DNA of 64,000 bases from Symbiodinium natans (GCA_905221605.1 CAJNDS010002812.1:377001-441000); one strand, 5' to 3'. Positions 40,430-50,536 are shown, counted from the first letter of the stretch. Notes: generated from the letters alone by a model not told the origin. Program-made: numbers and translations.

Positions 40430-40629
40430 GTGCTCTCTTGGCCTTTAGGGTTTAGGGTTTAGGGTTTCGGGTTTAGGGTTTAGGGTTCAGGGTCCCTACC
40501 GAACCAGAAGAAAGAGGCACCACTCCATGCTAATTGTAGCATGCGCGATTTGAGCCCGTGATTTGCTGTCAGCATCTCTCATAGACACGATGAACGTAAA
40601 CCACGGAAAGCAAACCTCCAGCCCACCCC

Positions 40630-41215
40630 GACTAAAAACCCTAAACCCCCAAACCCTAAATGCCAAAGAGTCCAACTCCTGACCATCTGCTGTAATTTGT
40701 TGGGCACATTCAGAACCCTGACAACCCCTCTGAAGATGCCCTGAAACATCCGAAGAAAGGACCCTAACCGCCTCATAAGATAAAGACCCTCTTTAAATGC
40801 CTAAATGCCTGAAAACATACACGACAAACACAAAAGCCACAAACCTCTCAACCCACCCGACATCCTAAACCCCTTAACGCCCCAAACCCTAAACCCTCAA
40901 CCCCCCAAAACCCCCTCAACCCCCTCAACCCCCTAAATCCACCAACCCCCGAAACCCCCTAGACTCCATAAACCCCCTAAACTCCTCAAGCCACCTAAAC
41001 TCCCTAAACCCCCTAAACTCTCTAAGCCCCTAAACCCCCCTAAACTCCTAAACCCCCTAAGCCGCCTAAATCCCCTAAACACCGAAACCCCCTAAATCCC
41101 CTAAACACCTAAACCCCCGAAACCCTAAACTCCCGAAACCCCGAAACCCTAAAACCCTAAAACCCTAAAACCTTAGAACCCTAAACCCTAAAACCCTAGA
41201 ACCGCTAAACCTAAA
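40630..41215 (-). repeat. Long degenerate CCCTAAA-derived region
   Basis: Some 60 diverged units such as CCCCCTAAACTCC and CCCTAAAACC spread over nearly 600 bases. The divergence suggests an old array. Confidence 0.7.
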
Positions 41216-41419
41216 GCCCTCAACGCCAAGAAGTCACAAAGTTCCCGCTAAAAGGGGACTCCTTAATACCCCTTATAAATTTAAGAGCCTCCGGCTCAAG
41301 CCGCCGACCCCGCTGGAGCATAGTTGAAAGGTTTAAACGCGGTTGTCAGCTCAAAGGATGCCAAAAAAGTTGATGTGCTTGAGCCTCTGTGAAACGTTGG
41401 GACCCAAACAGGAGCTGAA

Positions 41420-41560
41420 GTAGGGGGGGGGGGTAGGGGGGGGGAGGGGGGGGGTTGGGGGGGGGGGTAGGGGGGGGGGTCGGGGGGGGGGGGGGGGTGG
41501 GGGGGGGTAAAGGGGGGGGGGGGGTAGGGGTGGGGGGGAGGGGGCCGCGTTTTGGGGGGG
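41420..41560. repeat. G-run cluster
   Basis: Near-continuous G with TA or T interruptions. It may form quadruplexes and may hold assembly or base-call error. Confidence 0.9.
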
Positions 41561-41741
41561 TGGGAGTTTTCACCTCCTTTTCCCATCCAACACGCCGCCA
41601 GGGTCGGCGGACCCTATACAAATTAAGGGCCCATACTTCAGAACCCCTTATGGGAGGTAAGGGGCCATATTAAGGGCCCATACAACTACCCTGAGAAGTT
41701 GGCAATCTCCCAGGCTTTTTCTCGCGTCGCCGACCATGCAG

Positions 41742-41789
41742 GAGGGCTTACTCTGGTTGCAAGCCACCTGCTTCGAGCCTCGGCTGTGG
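41742..41789 (+). CDS. Exon-like segment
   Basis: CCATGCAG|G, peptide EGLLWLQATCFEPRLW, GT donor; TTTAGGG follows four bases later. Confidence 0.45.
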
Positions 41790-41910
41790 GTTGGTTTAGG
41801 GTTTAGGGACGAGGGTTTAGGGTTAGGGTTTAGGGTTTAGGGTTTAGGGTTTAGGGCTTAGACTTCAAGGGTTTAGGGTAGTAGGGTTTAGGGGCCTCTC
41901 TTGCTTCGAG

Positions 41911-41962
41911 GCAGTTGGCTTGAAGAAGTGGGCCGGAGACGGACGACGTAGGATTCCGGCAA
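41911..41962 (+). CDS. Exon-like segment
   Basis: CTTCGAG|G, peptide AVGLKKWAGDGRRRIPA, GT donor. Confidence 0.4.
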
Positions 41963-42288
41963 GTTCTTTTTGGGCTGGCTGTACAGTCCGTATGGTTCTG
42001 AATGCTGAGGCGCGAATCACTTAACCGCGGGCCTGGGTTGCGGAGCGATGGAGTTTAGGGTTTAGGGTTTAGGGTTCAGGGTTCAGGGTTTAGGGTGTAG
42101 GGCGTAGGGTTCAGGGTTCAGGGCTTAGGGTCACATTTACTTCGGCATCTTCAGGGCCCTAAAACCCCTTAGCCGCCTTAGCCCCCAAATCCGGAGCTCT
42201 GACGGCAAATGCCGGGTGTGCACAAAAGGGCTGCCATCGGCTTTGGTGCGTACGGTTTAGGGTGTTGTACCTTTTTCGGGTTTGGCAG

Positions 42289-42338
42289 GATGCTATTGAG
42301 AATCTTCCGAAGAGCCCTATGGCTCCAGCCAGCCAAAG
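42289..42338 (+). CDS. Exon-like segment
   Basis: TTGGCAG|G, peptide DAIENLPKSPMAPASQ, donor AAAG|GTAGAA. A TTTAGGG tract begins 16 bases later. Confidence 0.45.
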
Positions 42339-42354
42339 GTAGAAGGTAGGTTGG

Positions 42355-42384
42355 GTTTAGGGTTTAGGGTTTAGGGTTTAGGGT

Positions 42385-42444
<60 letters not shown>

Positions 42445-42535
42445 GGTTTGGGGTCGAGGGTTTAGGGTTTAGGGTTCAGGGTTCAGGGTTCAGGGTTCAG
42501 GGTTTAGGGTTTAGGGTTTAGGGTTTAGGGTTTTA
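42355..42535 (+). repeat. TTTAGGG tract with a GGGTTGA block
   Basis: The first heptamers are TTTAGGG, then about ten pure TTGAGGG units (42383-42447), then TTCAGGG and TTTAGGG again. Each variant occurs as a homogeneous run. Confidence 0.9.
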
Positions 42536-42590
42536 TTTCAAGACTCTAGAGCCCAACGTAGGCATGGTTGGTATACCTGGAGCCCTACAG

Positions 42591-42713
42591 GAGCGATTTA
42601 AGAAGGACAACCTAGATGAGAGAGAGAGAGAGAGACCGAAAGAAAGACCCAACAAGAGCAGGAGCAAGAACAGTAGCAAGAACAGAGGGAGAGAGAGAGA
42701 GAGAGAGAGTGAT
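42591..42713 (+). CDS. Exon-like segment, highly charged Arg/Glu/Lys
   Basis: CCCTACAG|G, ERFKKDNLDERERERPKE then a Lys/Ser/Arg-rich run, donor GTAACT. Parts are a GAGA repeat, so coding status is uncertain. Confidence 0.4.
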
Positions 42714-42765
42714 GTAACTCTCAACCCTAGCCTCTTGGGCTTTAACCACCCCAATACTACTATTT

Positions 42766-42872
42766 CTTAAGAGCCCCCCACCCCCCCCCCCCCCCCCAAA
42801 AAAAAAAAACCTTATAAGGAATACATAGAGATGTTTATCTTTCATTGTTTTGGGGTTCTTAAGCAAAGAGTA
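42766..42872. mobile_element. Inverted-repeat element, family E
   Basis: CTTAAGAGCCCCCC plus a C-run at left; TTTTGGGGTTCTTAAGCAAAG at right. Confidence 0.65.
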
Positions 42873-43043
42873 CCAATAGGACCTGTAGCCACCAAAATAG
42901 GACCTAAACCCTAAACCCTAAACCCTAAACCCTTAACCCTAAACCCTACACCCTAAACCTTAAACCCTAAACCCTAAACCTTCAGACCTAAAAACCTAAC
43001 CCCTCAAGGGACCATGTTATTGTTGGCATCCATTGAGCCTCAG

Positions 43044-43112
43044 GCAAAGTTTGAGTCTCTCTCTGTCCTGAACACCCTGGGCAACAGAGATCATCCACGG
43101 AGCCTTGCGTTG
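43044..43112 (+). CDS. Exon-like segment (23 codons)
   Basis: AGCCTCAG|G, peptide AKFESLSVLNTLGNRDHP then RSLAL, GT donor. The frame is open upstream to an ATG (MLLLASIEPQ), so a first exon starting at 43014 is possible. Confidence 0.5.
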
Positions 43113-43119
43113 GTCGGGG

Positions 43120-43204
43120 TCTGTCTGGGGTTTGGGGTTTGGGGTTTAGGGTTGGGGTTTGGGGGTTTGGGGTTTGGGGTTTGGGGTTTGGGGTTTGGGG
43201 TTTA
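43120..43204 (+). repeat. TTTGGGG array
   Basis: About eleven TTTGGGG units right after the exon donor. Confidence 0.9.
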
Positions 43205-43619
43205 GAGCCGCCTTGTTCCTCAAATAAGAACCAGTCCCCTGCCGTGCCGCATAGCCCTTAGAGAACATTGAATTCTGGATCGCGAGCTCGCTTTGGGGCT
43301 CTAGGGTGTATAGGGATAGGGGGTCAGGAGAGGGTAGTATAGTGCAGAGCTCATGGATGTTTAGGTTTGGGGTGTAACGCTCTGGTTCTTTGAGCTATGT
43401 ATAGTGCTTAAACCCTAAATCGCTGAACTCGCCGCCCGCCGTCCCCCAAGGTATATATAGAGGGGTCCTCTTCTGTTGCTCCCCCAGGGTATGTACACTT
43501 CGCAGCTTTGGCAAAGTCCACTTGGGGTTCAGTGCGGCTCTTCTTTTCATGCACCTCTTAGGTTTACCTTTTTCCGCCCTCAGAAGCAGGGTTGTACACG
43601 GCACACCGTAGTGCGATGT

Positions 43620-43755
43620 CCCTAAACCCTAAACCCTAAACCCTAAACCCTAAACCCTAAACCCTACACCCTAAACCCTAAACCCTAAACCCTAAACCCT
43701 AAACCCTAAACCCTAGACCCTAGACCCTAAACCCTAAACCCTAAACCCTAAACCG
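43620..43755 (-). repeat. Telomeric tract (CCCTAAA)
   Basis: Nineteen heptamers, two of them CCCTAGA. Confidence 0.95.
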
Positions 43756-43805
43756 TTTCGGCTGTAGGGTTTCGTGTTTAGGGTTTACGCGTTGGGGGTT
43801 GAGGG

Positions 43806-43876
43806 CATCATCAGCCCCGCGCCCACATCCAGGATCCTCGCAGATCTCCAGGTTCTTCACAGCAGGGGTGCCTCCT
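43806..43876 (-). CDS. Exon-like segment on minus
   Basis: On minus, CCTTGCAG is followed by GGTPAVKNLEICEDPGC then GRGADD. Another minus frame ends in a stop within the segment. Flanked by tracts in both orientations. Confidence 0.3.
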
Positions 43877-43886
43877 CTGCAAGGGG

Positions 43887-43924
43887 TTTAGGGTTTAGGG
43901 TTTAGGGTTTAGGGTTTAGGGTTC
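43887..43924 (+). repeat. Telomeric tract (TTTAGGG)
   Basis: Five heptamers. Confidence 0.9.
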
Positions 43925-44007
43925 AAGGAGAAAGTTCGTACCGGCCTTCGATGCGGGCAATTCTGGGTGCCACCGGTCCCTGTATGAGTGTATATCACCA
44001 GTATTTG

Positions 44008-44092
44008 CCTAAGAACCTTCCACAGGATATTCTTCCTTATCAGGTTCATGTAGGGATTATGGTTTTGTATTGTTGGGGGGGTTCTTAAGCCA
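44008..44092. mobile_element. Inverted-repeat element, family E
   Basis: CCTAAGAACCTTCC at left, GGGGGTTCTTAAGCC at right. It abuts a family B element with no gap. Confidence 0.65.
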
Positions 44093-44189
44093 AAGGCTCT
44101 TATGTAGTACCTTTCTGCCTTGCTGGGGTAGTATACTAAAATCCCCTACAACTAAACCAAAAAGGACTACATTAGAGCCTTCAGGTAAG
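44091..44189. mobile_element. Inverted-repeat element, family B
   Basis: CCAAAGGCTCTTATGTAGTACC at left, GGACTACATTAGAGCC then TTCAGGTAAG at right. Confidence 0.85.
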
Positions 44190-44206
44190 CCAATAGTAGG
44201 CAACAG

Positions 44207-44300
44207 GCTCGCAGTCGAGGCGTCGTGGACCGTGCTTAGGCATCTGGGCCAAGGCGACGGTGCAAGGCTTGCCCGTGGATTTGCCTGCCGGGCCTTCCTA
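44207..44300 (+). CDS. Exon-like segment (31 codons)
   Basis: CAACAG|G, peptide LAVEASWTVLRHLGQGDG then ARLARGFACRAFL. It starts 18 bases after the family B right end. Confidence 0.45.
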
Positions 44301-44302
44301 AG

Positions 44303-44384
44303 GTTTAGGGTTTAGGGTTTAGGATGTAGGGTTTAGGGTTTAGGGTTTAGGGTTTCGCGTTTAGGGTTTAGGGTTTAGGGTTCC
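44303..44384 (+). repeat. Telomeric tract (TTTAGGG)
   Basis: Eleven units with TTTAGGA and TGTAGGG variants. Confidence 0.9.
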
Positions 44385-44473
44385 TGCGTATCTGTGTAGC
44401 CCTAAGTGCCCTAGAGTGATTCGAATGTGTCTGTGGACCCATGATCCTAAACCCTAAACTCTCAAACAGGAAC

Positions 44474-44571
44474 CACCCTAAACCCTAAACCCTAAACCCT
44501 AAACCCTAAACCCTAAACCCTAAACCCTAAACCCTAAACCCTAAACCCTAAACCCTAAACCTAAACCCTCC
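44474..44571 (-). repeat. Telomeric tract (CCCTAAA)
   Basis: Thirteen heptamers running up to the acceptor of the next exon-like segment. Confidence 0.95.
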
Positions 44572-44573
44572 AG

Positions 44574-44618
44574 GGAACCCAGTTTGAAGATTCAGACGCC
44601 CGAAGCCACAAAGCTGAG
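44574..44618 (+). CDS. Exon-like segment
   Basis: CTCCAG|G, peptide GTQFEDSDARSHKAE, donor GAG|GTTGCC. A downstream open extension (VASKPLASFALGPQ) is possible with a GC donor. Confidence 0.45.
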
Positions 44619-45361
44619 GTTGCCAGCAAGCCCTTGGCCTCGTTTGCGCTTGGGCCGCAAGCGGGTTGAGGGTTTAGGGTTTGGGGTTTAGGGTTTAGGA
44701 TTTAGGGTTTAGGGTTTGGGGTTTAGGGTTTAGGATTTAGGGTTTGGGGTTTAGGGTTTAGGGTTCGCGGGTTTACGATTTACGGTCTACACCGTCTTGC
44801 CCGACCATTTCGGGTCTCCCTCTTGTGTAAAGGCATATATCAGATTAAGGACTCCATCAAAGGAAGCTTTATTTAAAGTGCGTATTATGGGCCACTGCCC
44901 GACTCTAAAACCCGTTCATGCAATGGAAGCCGTGTTGGGCCGGGAAACCTCAAACGGGCAGTTCTCTGAATTCGGCCTCCGCTCTGTATTTTCCGTACCC
45001 TAAGCCCTAAACCCTATAAACCCTATATACCCTAAACCGTAGGAAACCCAGATACATGGGCCCTCCCTCTGGTCCCTTAGCTCCTTCAAAGGGTTTTGAA
45101 GTATGGGGTCTTGGCTTGTGTAGGGCAGTGTAGGGTATACAGGCCTCTATAAGGGGTCCCATTTGAGGGCCCACACCAAAGCACCCAAAGGGAAAACCCT
45201 AATAAAGGGCCACATCCCTGGAAGATGTCTGCAGCTGATAGGGCTCCAGGCCCCAGACTGGGGGGATTTCCTTTTGAACCCCAAACCCCAAACCCAATCC
45301 CCAATCCCCAAACCCCAAACCCCAAACCCAAAACCCAAAACCCTTCGGGCCCCTTGACCAG

Positions 45362-45432
45362 GCGCCCTAGACGAGACGCTGCAGAATGGCCTACGCAAGT
45401 GGACTGCGAAGATTCTGCGGCCCCACGTGGAG
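45362..45432 (+). CDS. Exon-like segment (24 codons)
   Basis: TTGACCAG|G, peptide ALDETLQNGLRKWTAK then ILRPHVE, donor GAG|GTGCCA. Among the most protein-like pieces here. Ends in phase 0. Confidence 0.6.
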
Positions 45433-45488
45433 GTGCCACTGCTCAGTGGAGTCTGGTGGGGCCAACCTAGACGCCCCCAGAAACCATG

Positions 45489-45556
45489 AGGGTTTAGGGT
45501 TTAGGGTTTAGGGTTTAGGGTTAGGGTTTAGGGTTTAGGGTTTAGGGTTTAGGGAT
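45489..45556 (+). repeat. Telomeric tract (TTTAGGG)
   Basis: Nine heptamers inside the presumed intron after 45432. Confidence 0.95.
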
Positions 45557-45831
45557 TGAAGGTTTGGGCCGCTGTGGGGCCAACCCACTTGGAGGTTTAT
45601 GGGTAGTGGGTTTTTCGGTTTTAGGTCTTGGGTTTTATGGTTTATGCTTGGAAGATGAGGGTCAGGTGGATTTTCCCCTCAATTCAAACGACAGGGATAA
45701 AAAACAGGGGAAATAGTTTTCCAGAGTAGCCCGTATGCCCCATCCTCGGCCCTCCTTCCAGAAAAAAGTAATTGTACCCGGAACCCTGAACCCCTTCACC
45801 CTTAAACCCTAAACCCTGAAGTTTTGTTCAG

Positions 45832-45900
45832 GGCCCCATGGGTTACCCCCACGTCGTGAGCATGAAGCCCAGGCGGAGCATCGCGCCGTTGCGGAGGCCA
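45832..45900 (+). CDS. Exon-like segment (23 codons)
   Basis: TTGTTCAG|G in phase 0, matching the previous exon. Peptide GPMGYPHVVSMKPRRSI then APLRRP, donor GTCCAG. Another frame (EAQAEHRAVAEASPES) is open too. Confidence 0.45.
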
Positions 45901-45918
45901 GTCCAGAGAGCTTATGTT

Positions 45919-46040
45919 GAGGGTTTAGGGTTTAGGGTTTAGGGTTTAGGGTTTAGGGTTTAGGGTTTAGGGGTTTAGGGTTTAGGGTTTAGGGTTTAGG
46001 GGTTTAGGGGTTAGGGGTTTAGGGTTTCGGGTTTAGGGTC
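45919..46040 (+). repeat. Telomeric tract (TTTAGGG)
   Basis: Sixteen units with some TTTAGGGG. Confidence 0.95.
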
Positions 46041-46041
46041 T

Positions 46042-46099
46042 TGCGCTTGGGCTCCTTGGCTTTAGGGTCGAGAGGGCGGCCTTTAAAGCGGGACATGCC
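46042..46099 (-). CDS. Exon-like segment on minus, Lys-rich
   Basis: On minus, GCCTGAG|G then GMSRFKGRPLDPKAKEP and KRK, GA donor at the edge of a telomeric tract. Confidence 0.35.
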
Positions 46100-46239
46100 C
46101 TCAGGCAAGGAAGCTGTGAACCTTCACTGTTGGTACATGAAATACTCAAGAATAGCTATAAGTACGAATCCCTTGAGTTTAGGAATGTCGGTCGGTCCAG
46201 GCAGGATCTATAGGGATGTATGTAGCATGCCTCGCAGGG

Positions 46240-46327
46240 CCTTTTTCTGGGCCAAGGTAGTCGGGCTTCTTCTGCTCGGAGCGCTTGAAGCTTGTGCACT
46301 TGCGGGCATCGCACAAGTCAGTGATAG
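46240..46327 (-). CDS. Exon-like segment on minus
   Basis: On minus the frame reads DLCDARKCTSFKRSEQKK then PDYLGPEKGPA. The plus strand is also open and hydrophobic here, so strand is uncertain. It would precede 46042-46099 in a minus gene. Confidence 0.35.
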
Positions 46328-46329
46328 TT

Positions 46330-47186
46330 AGCGTGCTCTGGTTTCTCTGGTTTCCTTTCCTTGCTTCTCTTGCCGGGGCTCTACCTTGCCCAAAAAAGTT
46401 TCAAAGGTCAGTTTTCGCGGCGTTCGTATCCTGACGGTTGCACCAGAAGCCCTGGAGTGATGTTCTCATTGAAGCAATGTCTGTGGACTACGCTACACAC
46501 GAGCTTGATAATCGATCAACTATCCTAAGGCCTAAAGTGCTTTCGAAAGCTGCTTTAGGCGATGGTTCGTGATCTTTGGCCTTCATCTGCGCAGTCCGAA
46601 CTCCAGAAAAAAAAACCTGAGAGTCTTGGGCACGCTACATAGAAGGCCATAGGGGGGACCAGACGTTCGAGTCATGTGCATGTGTGACACAGGATACTGA
46701 CACGCGATTATCCACAACCTGGGCCGGGTTGCTGGAATCTACCCCTCCCCCTTCCCACTGTGCCGTTTACATACGCAGGTTTCTGGGCCTGGCAGGGGCG
46801 CTTTGTGAATAGGAACTTCCAAAACACAAGAACCACCCTCTCCAAACGTGTGACTTGACTGCAGAGTCTAATTTTTAGGGTGAAGCGGGGGAGGCTTCAG
46901 CCTCAAACCCTACAAGCAAGGAACATGCATGAGAAAGCTCTAAGCTATCACGATTCATGACCCAATACCTACGTAGTAGTAGAGTAGGTAACCTTTCACC
47001 TTTTTGGGGTAGTATACTCCCCTTACAATCCTACCTTGAATTCCCCCAGGTTACTGGACAACATGGCTCCACAACAAACAATATTACTAATGATAATAAT
47101 AATATTGATGATGATGATAACAATATGAATAGTAATAATAATGAGTATATTTAATGTTTGCTAGCTGTCGCTGCTCGAGACGGGAG
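46330..47186. other. Unassigned sequence
   Basis: It holds a family F-like element (about 46975-47062: GTAGGTAACCTTTCACC ... CCAGGTTACTGGACAAC) and an AAT/GAT trinucleotide patch (47078-47150). No gene called. Confidence 0.35.
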
Positions 47187-47247
47187 GCGCTTGCAGCCAT
47201 TGATCGCGCATTGGCGGTCCAGGCCCGAAGTCAAGATCGATCTGCAG
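47187..47247 (+). CDS. Exon-like segment, helical
   Basis: GACGGGAG|G, peptide ALAAIDRALAVQARSQD then RSA, GA donor. The minus strand is also open, so strand is uncertain. Confidence 0.35.
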
Positions 47248-47344
47248 GATTTCGAGCGTTTCGAGCGTTTAGGGTATAGGGTTTAGGGTTTAAGGTTTAT
47301 GGTTTAATAAATAATCCTTGTAAAGCCAGAGAAATTTAATTTTT

Positions 47345-47455
47345 CATCGTGCCTCCATACCCAAGTTAAACACCTGATGAACTTGAGACCCGACCAGCAT
47401 GCCCGAGTCCGGGCCTGGGTTGCTTAGTGGGATTCGGGTCGTCGTGTAGTTGGGG
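47345..47455 (+). pseudogene. 5S rRNA-like sequence (low confidence)
   Basis: CCATACCCAAGTTAAACACC followed by TGATGAACTT and, 55 bases on, GGGCCTGGGTTGCTTAGTGG resembles 5S rRNA loops A-B and E. The order and spacing are right but several paired positions are lost. Could be chance. Confidence 0.2.
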
Positions 47456-47569
47456 TCCAGCGAATTCCGACATTGAGTGCCCAGGAAACCCTAAACCCTA
47501 AACCCTAAACCCTATTTCTAAGAACTAGGTGCTTGGAGCCCCAGCTGACGATCCCTCTTCGCGGTGTAG

Positions 47570-47631
47570 GCTTTTGGGCCTGAGGAGGTTTCCGATGCGA
47601 AGCCCGCCCTGCAAACCCAAAATCGGAAAGG
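47570..47631 (+). CDS. Exon-like segment
   Basis: GGTGTAG|G, peptide AFGPEEVSDAKPALQTQ then NRK, GT donor. Telomeric repeats follow. Confidence 0.45.
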
Positions 47632-47804
47632 GTCTTGGGCTTAGGGTTTTGGGCTTAGGGTTTAGGGTTTAGGGTTTAGGGTTTAGGGTCTTGGGATTCT
47701 GAGGGTGGCCCCTGCGCTGCCTGGCTGCCGCAGATGTCCCGTGCCAATCCTTCGGAGGTGTCTGGGCCACGAGCAGCCTCACACCTCACACCTCACACTT
47801 GGAA

Positions 47805-48016
47805 TCGGTTTAGGGTTTAGGGTCTAGGGTTTAGGGTTTAGGGTTTAGGGTTAGGGTTTAGGGTTTAGGGTTTAGGGTTTAGGGTTTAGGGTTTAGGGTT
47901 TAGGGTTTAGGGTTCAGGGTTTAGGGTTTAGGGTTTAGGGTGTGGGGTGTAGGGTGTAGAGTTTCGGGTTTAGGGTTTAGGGTTTAGGGTTTAGGGTTTA
48001 GGGTTTAGGGTTTAGA
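47805..48016 (+). repeat. Telomeric tract (TTTAGGG)
   Basis: About 29 heptamers with single TTCAGGG, TGTGGGG and TTTCGGG variants. Confidence 0.95.
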
Positions 48017-48032
48017 ATCCCGAAGCAGAAGC

Positions 48033-48133
48033 CTTACCCAAAGGCTCCCATGTAGTACCTGTTTTGGGTAGTATAGTAGAAGCCCCTTCTAACGAACCCC
48101 AAAAAGGAACTACATTAGAGCCTTCAGGTAAAC
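48033..48133. mobile_element. Inverted-repeat element, family B
   Basis: TTACCCAAAGGCTCCCATG at left; GGAACTACATTAGAGCC then TTCAGGTAAA at right. It begins 17 bases after a telomeric tract. Confidence 0.85.
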
Positions 48134-48315
48134 TCACACCTCGAGCTTGAACGCCGAGACCTAAACACCAATACCATCCCCACATACATTTCTGAGAATG
48201 CTATAGTAGACGAAAGACCGCTCAAACTACGCATTGAAGTCAGTCAGGCCCCCTATATTCGACCGAAACCCTGACTCTAACCTAAACCCCAAACTCAAAA
48301 CTACCCTAAACCAAA

Positions 48316-48422
48316 CTGGGTTTTGGAGTACTAGACTTTCGTGCTTTTTGGTGGTTCTGGGCTCCTATTCTAGCTATTTATGCCTAAAAAGTATATACAT
48401 GTTTTCCAGGGTCTACTCCTAG
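48316..48422. mobile_element. Repeat element family G, copy 3
   Basis: CTGGGTTTTGGAGTACTAG ... TTTTCCAGGGTCTACTCC, colinear with 9091 and 9771. Confidence 0.8.
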
Positions 48423-48495
48423 GTAGGGTAATGACCCCCAAGAAAGTGAACCCGTAGCCCAGACCCCACATTGTTGACATCCTAAGCGTGAAACC

Positions 48496-48644
48496 TTGGG
48501 TGTTCCCCCTTATACCTAACAGCTCCTGAAAAAAGGAATGATCATATGGGGTTACTATAATCCCTTTTAAGGTCTGCTAGTATGACAATAGCGGTTACTA
48601 GAATCCCTACTAAGGACTGTTAGTATAACGGGGGAACATCCCAA
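48496..48644. mobile_element. Inverted-repeat element, family A
   Basis: TTGGGTGTTCCCCCTTATAC at left, TATAACGGGGGAACATCCCAA at right. Flanks GTGAAACC and TTGAAGCC agree at 6 of 8 bases: a decayed 8-bp duplication. The interior is itself partly duplicated. Confidence 0.8.
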
Positions 48645-48982
48645 TTGAAGCCTTAGACTGCAGACTGCAGATGCTGAAGTCCAATGGCCCCAGGCGTTCG
48701 TCTTAGTTCCAGAAGCGTTCAGTTCAAAGCCAGAGCTCTTAACTCCAAAACGCGTTCAAAGCCAGAAACCTGTGTCACTGCGATTTCCGGTTTCGACATT
48801 GTCTGCCGACAGAGTATGGCTAGTATGCTGAAATTCCCATTCCAGCACCTGCTGCCGGTGAAGATTTTGCATTGCGTCTTGTTGGCTCATGGGGTTTGGG
48901 TGCTGTTTCGCCGGATGTATTGACCCTACTCTACCAGTGCTCTAAACCCCCGCCCCCCCCCCTCTGCAATTCCAAAGCCGAG

Positions 48983-49037
48983 GTGGCGCTGGGCTTTCCC
49001 GAACAGCTCACATCGGCCACGCGCGGGCGGCTGAAGC
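48983..49037 (+). CDS. Exon-like segment
   Basis: AGCCGAG|G, peptide VALGFPEQLTSATRGRLK, donor C|GTGAAA. Confidence 0.5.
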
Positions 49038-49086
49038 GTGAAACTTGCCTTAACACTGCGGGAGAGAGACTCCCTTGCTTGAGGAC

Positions 49087-49291
49087 CAAATGAACCTTAA
49101 AACTGGCTGGTTCTCAGTAGGGACTGAGGGAATGAGGTACCCTATAGAATCCCTTCAATGGTATATTATATAGGGCCCTAATTCCCTCATTCCCTACTAA
49201 GAACCTGAGGGAAAATTTGGGGTCTTCTACCCTACTATACCAGAATTCCTATGAAGGTCTCTGAACCATAAACCCTTTTAAGGTTCATTTG
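49087..49291. mobile_element. Inverted-repeat element, family I
   Basis: A perfect 16-base outer inverted repeat (CAAATGAACCTTAAAA at 49087, its complement at 49276-49291) and an inner one: GGTTCTCAGTAGGGACTGAG at 49109 against the complement ending 49205. Confidence 0.75.
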
Positions 49292-49659
49292 CTCCCCGAG
49301 GCTCTTCTCCGGCGTTCATTGCGCGTGTGGCGTGTCTATATACGGTTTGTAGGGCTCTAAACTGGATTGGGCCACGGCCTCACCAAAGAGCTCAGGGGCG
49401 TTTGCTTGTTGTGAGTCACAAATAGGGTTTAGGGTTTAGAGTTTAGGGTTTAGGGTTTATAGGGTTTTGTCTGCAGTCTCAATTTGCTACGCCTAGTTGA
49501 CCCTGCCCAAAAGTGCAGAAGTGTAACCTCCATCAACGTTCAAAGCTGAGATGCACGGGCAGGCTTAAATTCAATCGCGTGGTGGAAGGCCCTGGTGTTG
49601 TAACCCAAGCCTCTAAAACCTCAGTAGGGTTTAGGGCTTAGGGTTTAGGGTTTAGGGTT

Positions 49660-50014
49660 TAGACTTGGGCAACGACGTCGGCCCTTGCCAGCATCGGCCA
49701 AATCATGAACCAGTCGACGAGCGCGGCAAGATTCTGCTGGTTGGTTCTGCCGAGAACTAATTGTTTTTGTGTCGCATCTCGTGGCATTGTCAACACATGT
49801 GCGGCTTGTGCGTCGGCCGAAGACCGTGAAGTTAAGTCATTTCTTGTTCGCGTGCTAGGAGCTGCTAGGACGGCAAGGTAAACCTGACAACCCAAGCAGA
49901 TTAAAGAGCCTGCATATGAGGGAGCCACGCTCTGTAGTCCAAGCAGATCCTGCGAGTGCTGGAAGTCTGTGGAAGCACACTTCCGGAGTCCGTGCACTCT
50001 GAACCCAACCATGC
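49660..50014. other. Open on both strands, unresolved
   Basis: A 117-codon minus frame and a long ATG-less plus frame overlap completely. Neither has a motif I know. Confidence 0.3.
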
Positions 50015-50073
50015 TCTAAGGTGTTATTTGGGTGCAGTTTAGGGTATAGGGCTCGTGCCCAGGAGTGTGACAG

Positions 50074-50149
50074 AATTTGGCGCTTCGTCCGCCTATGCAG
50101 CTACATGGTCGAAGGCCGGAAGGTTGAAAAACTTGTTGCATCTCGTTGA
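50074..50149 (+). CDS. Exon-like, terminal (stop TGA)
   Basis: GTGACAG acceptor, peptide IWRFVRLCSYMVEGRK then VEKLVASR, TGA. Confidence 0.45.
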
Positions 50150-50345
50150 AACCTCGAAGACCTTAAACCTAAGGCCCGCAGTTCCTCTGTTGATGCTGGA
50201 GGTTTTTTTCTCCTTTTTTTAAAAATGTAAGATAGACCTTCAACAGCTTAAAGGGCTTAGGCTGCACGGCAATCTAGGATGCACACCCTTTCATAGTCTT
50301 CGAACGCCTACACCCTGAACCGGTCACATCTGCTTTACCCTAGAG

Positions 50346-50400
50346 GCCCAAGGACGTACCCAGCTACTCGGGCCCTTTGGAACCCAACAACTACGACTAT
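50346..50400 (+). CDS. Exon-like segment
   Basis: CTAGAG|G, peptide PKDVPSYSGPLEPNNYDY, donor TAT|GTGCTG. Confidence 0.5.
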
Positions 50401-50440
50401 GTGCTGAACCCCCCAACACTAGAAGGTCATCGTCCCTATG

Positions 50441-50536
50441 TGGCTTATAAGAAACAAAAAACATATATATATATATATATAGATATTATTATTATCATTA
50501 TGTTTTTTTCGGGGGAGGGGTTCTTAACCAACTAGT
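50441..50536. mobile_element. Inverted-repeat element, family E
   Basis: CTTATAAGAAAC at left, GGGGTTCTTAACCAACTAGTAG at right, with a TA run inside. Confidence 0.5.

Noticed and set aside
41296-41673. Pro-rich and Gly-rich frames
   Set aside because: G-run cluster.
49659-50012. 117-codon minus frame as a gene
   Set aside because: The plus strand is equally open and no motif supports either; left unresolved.
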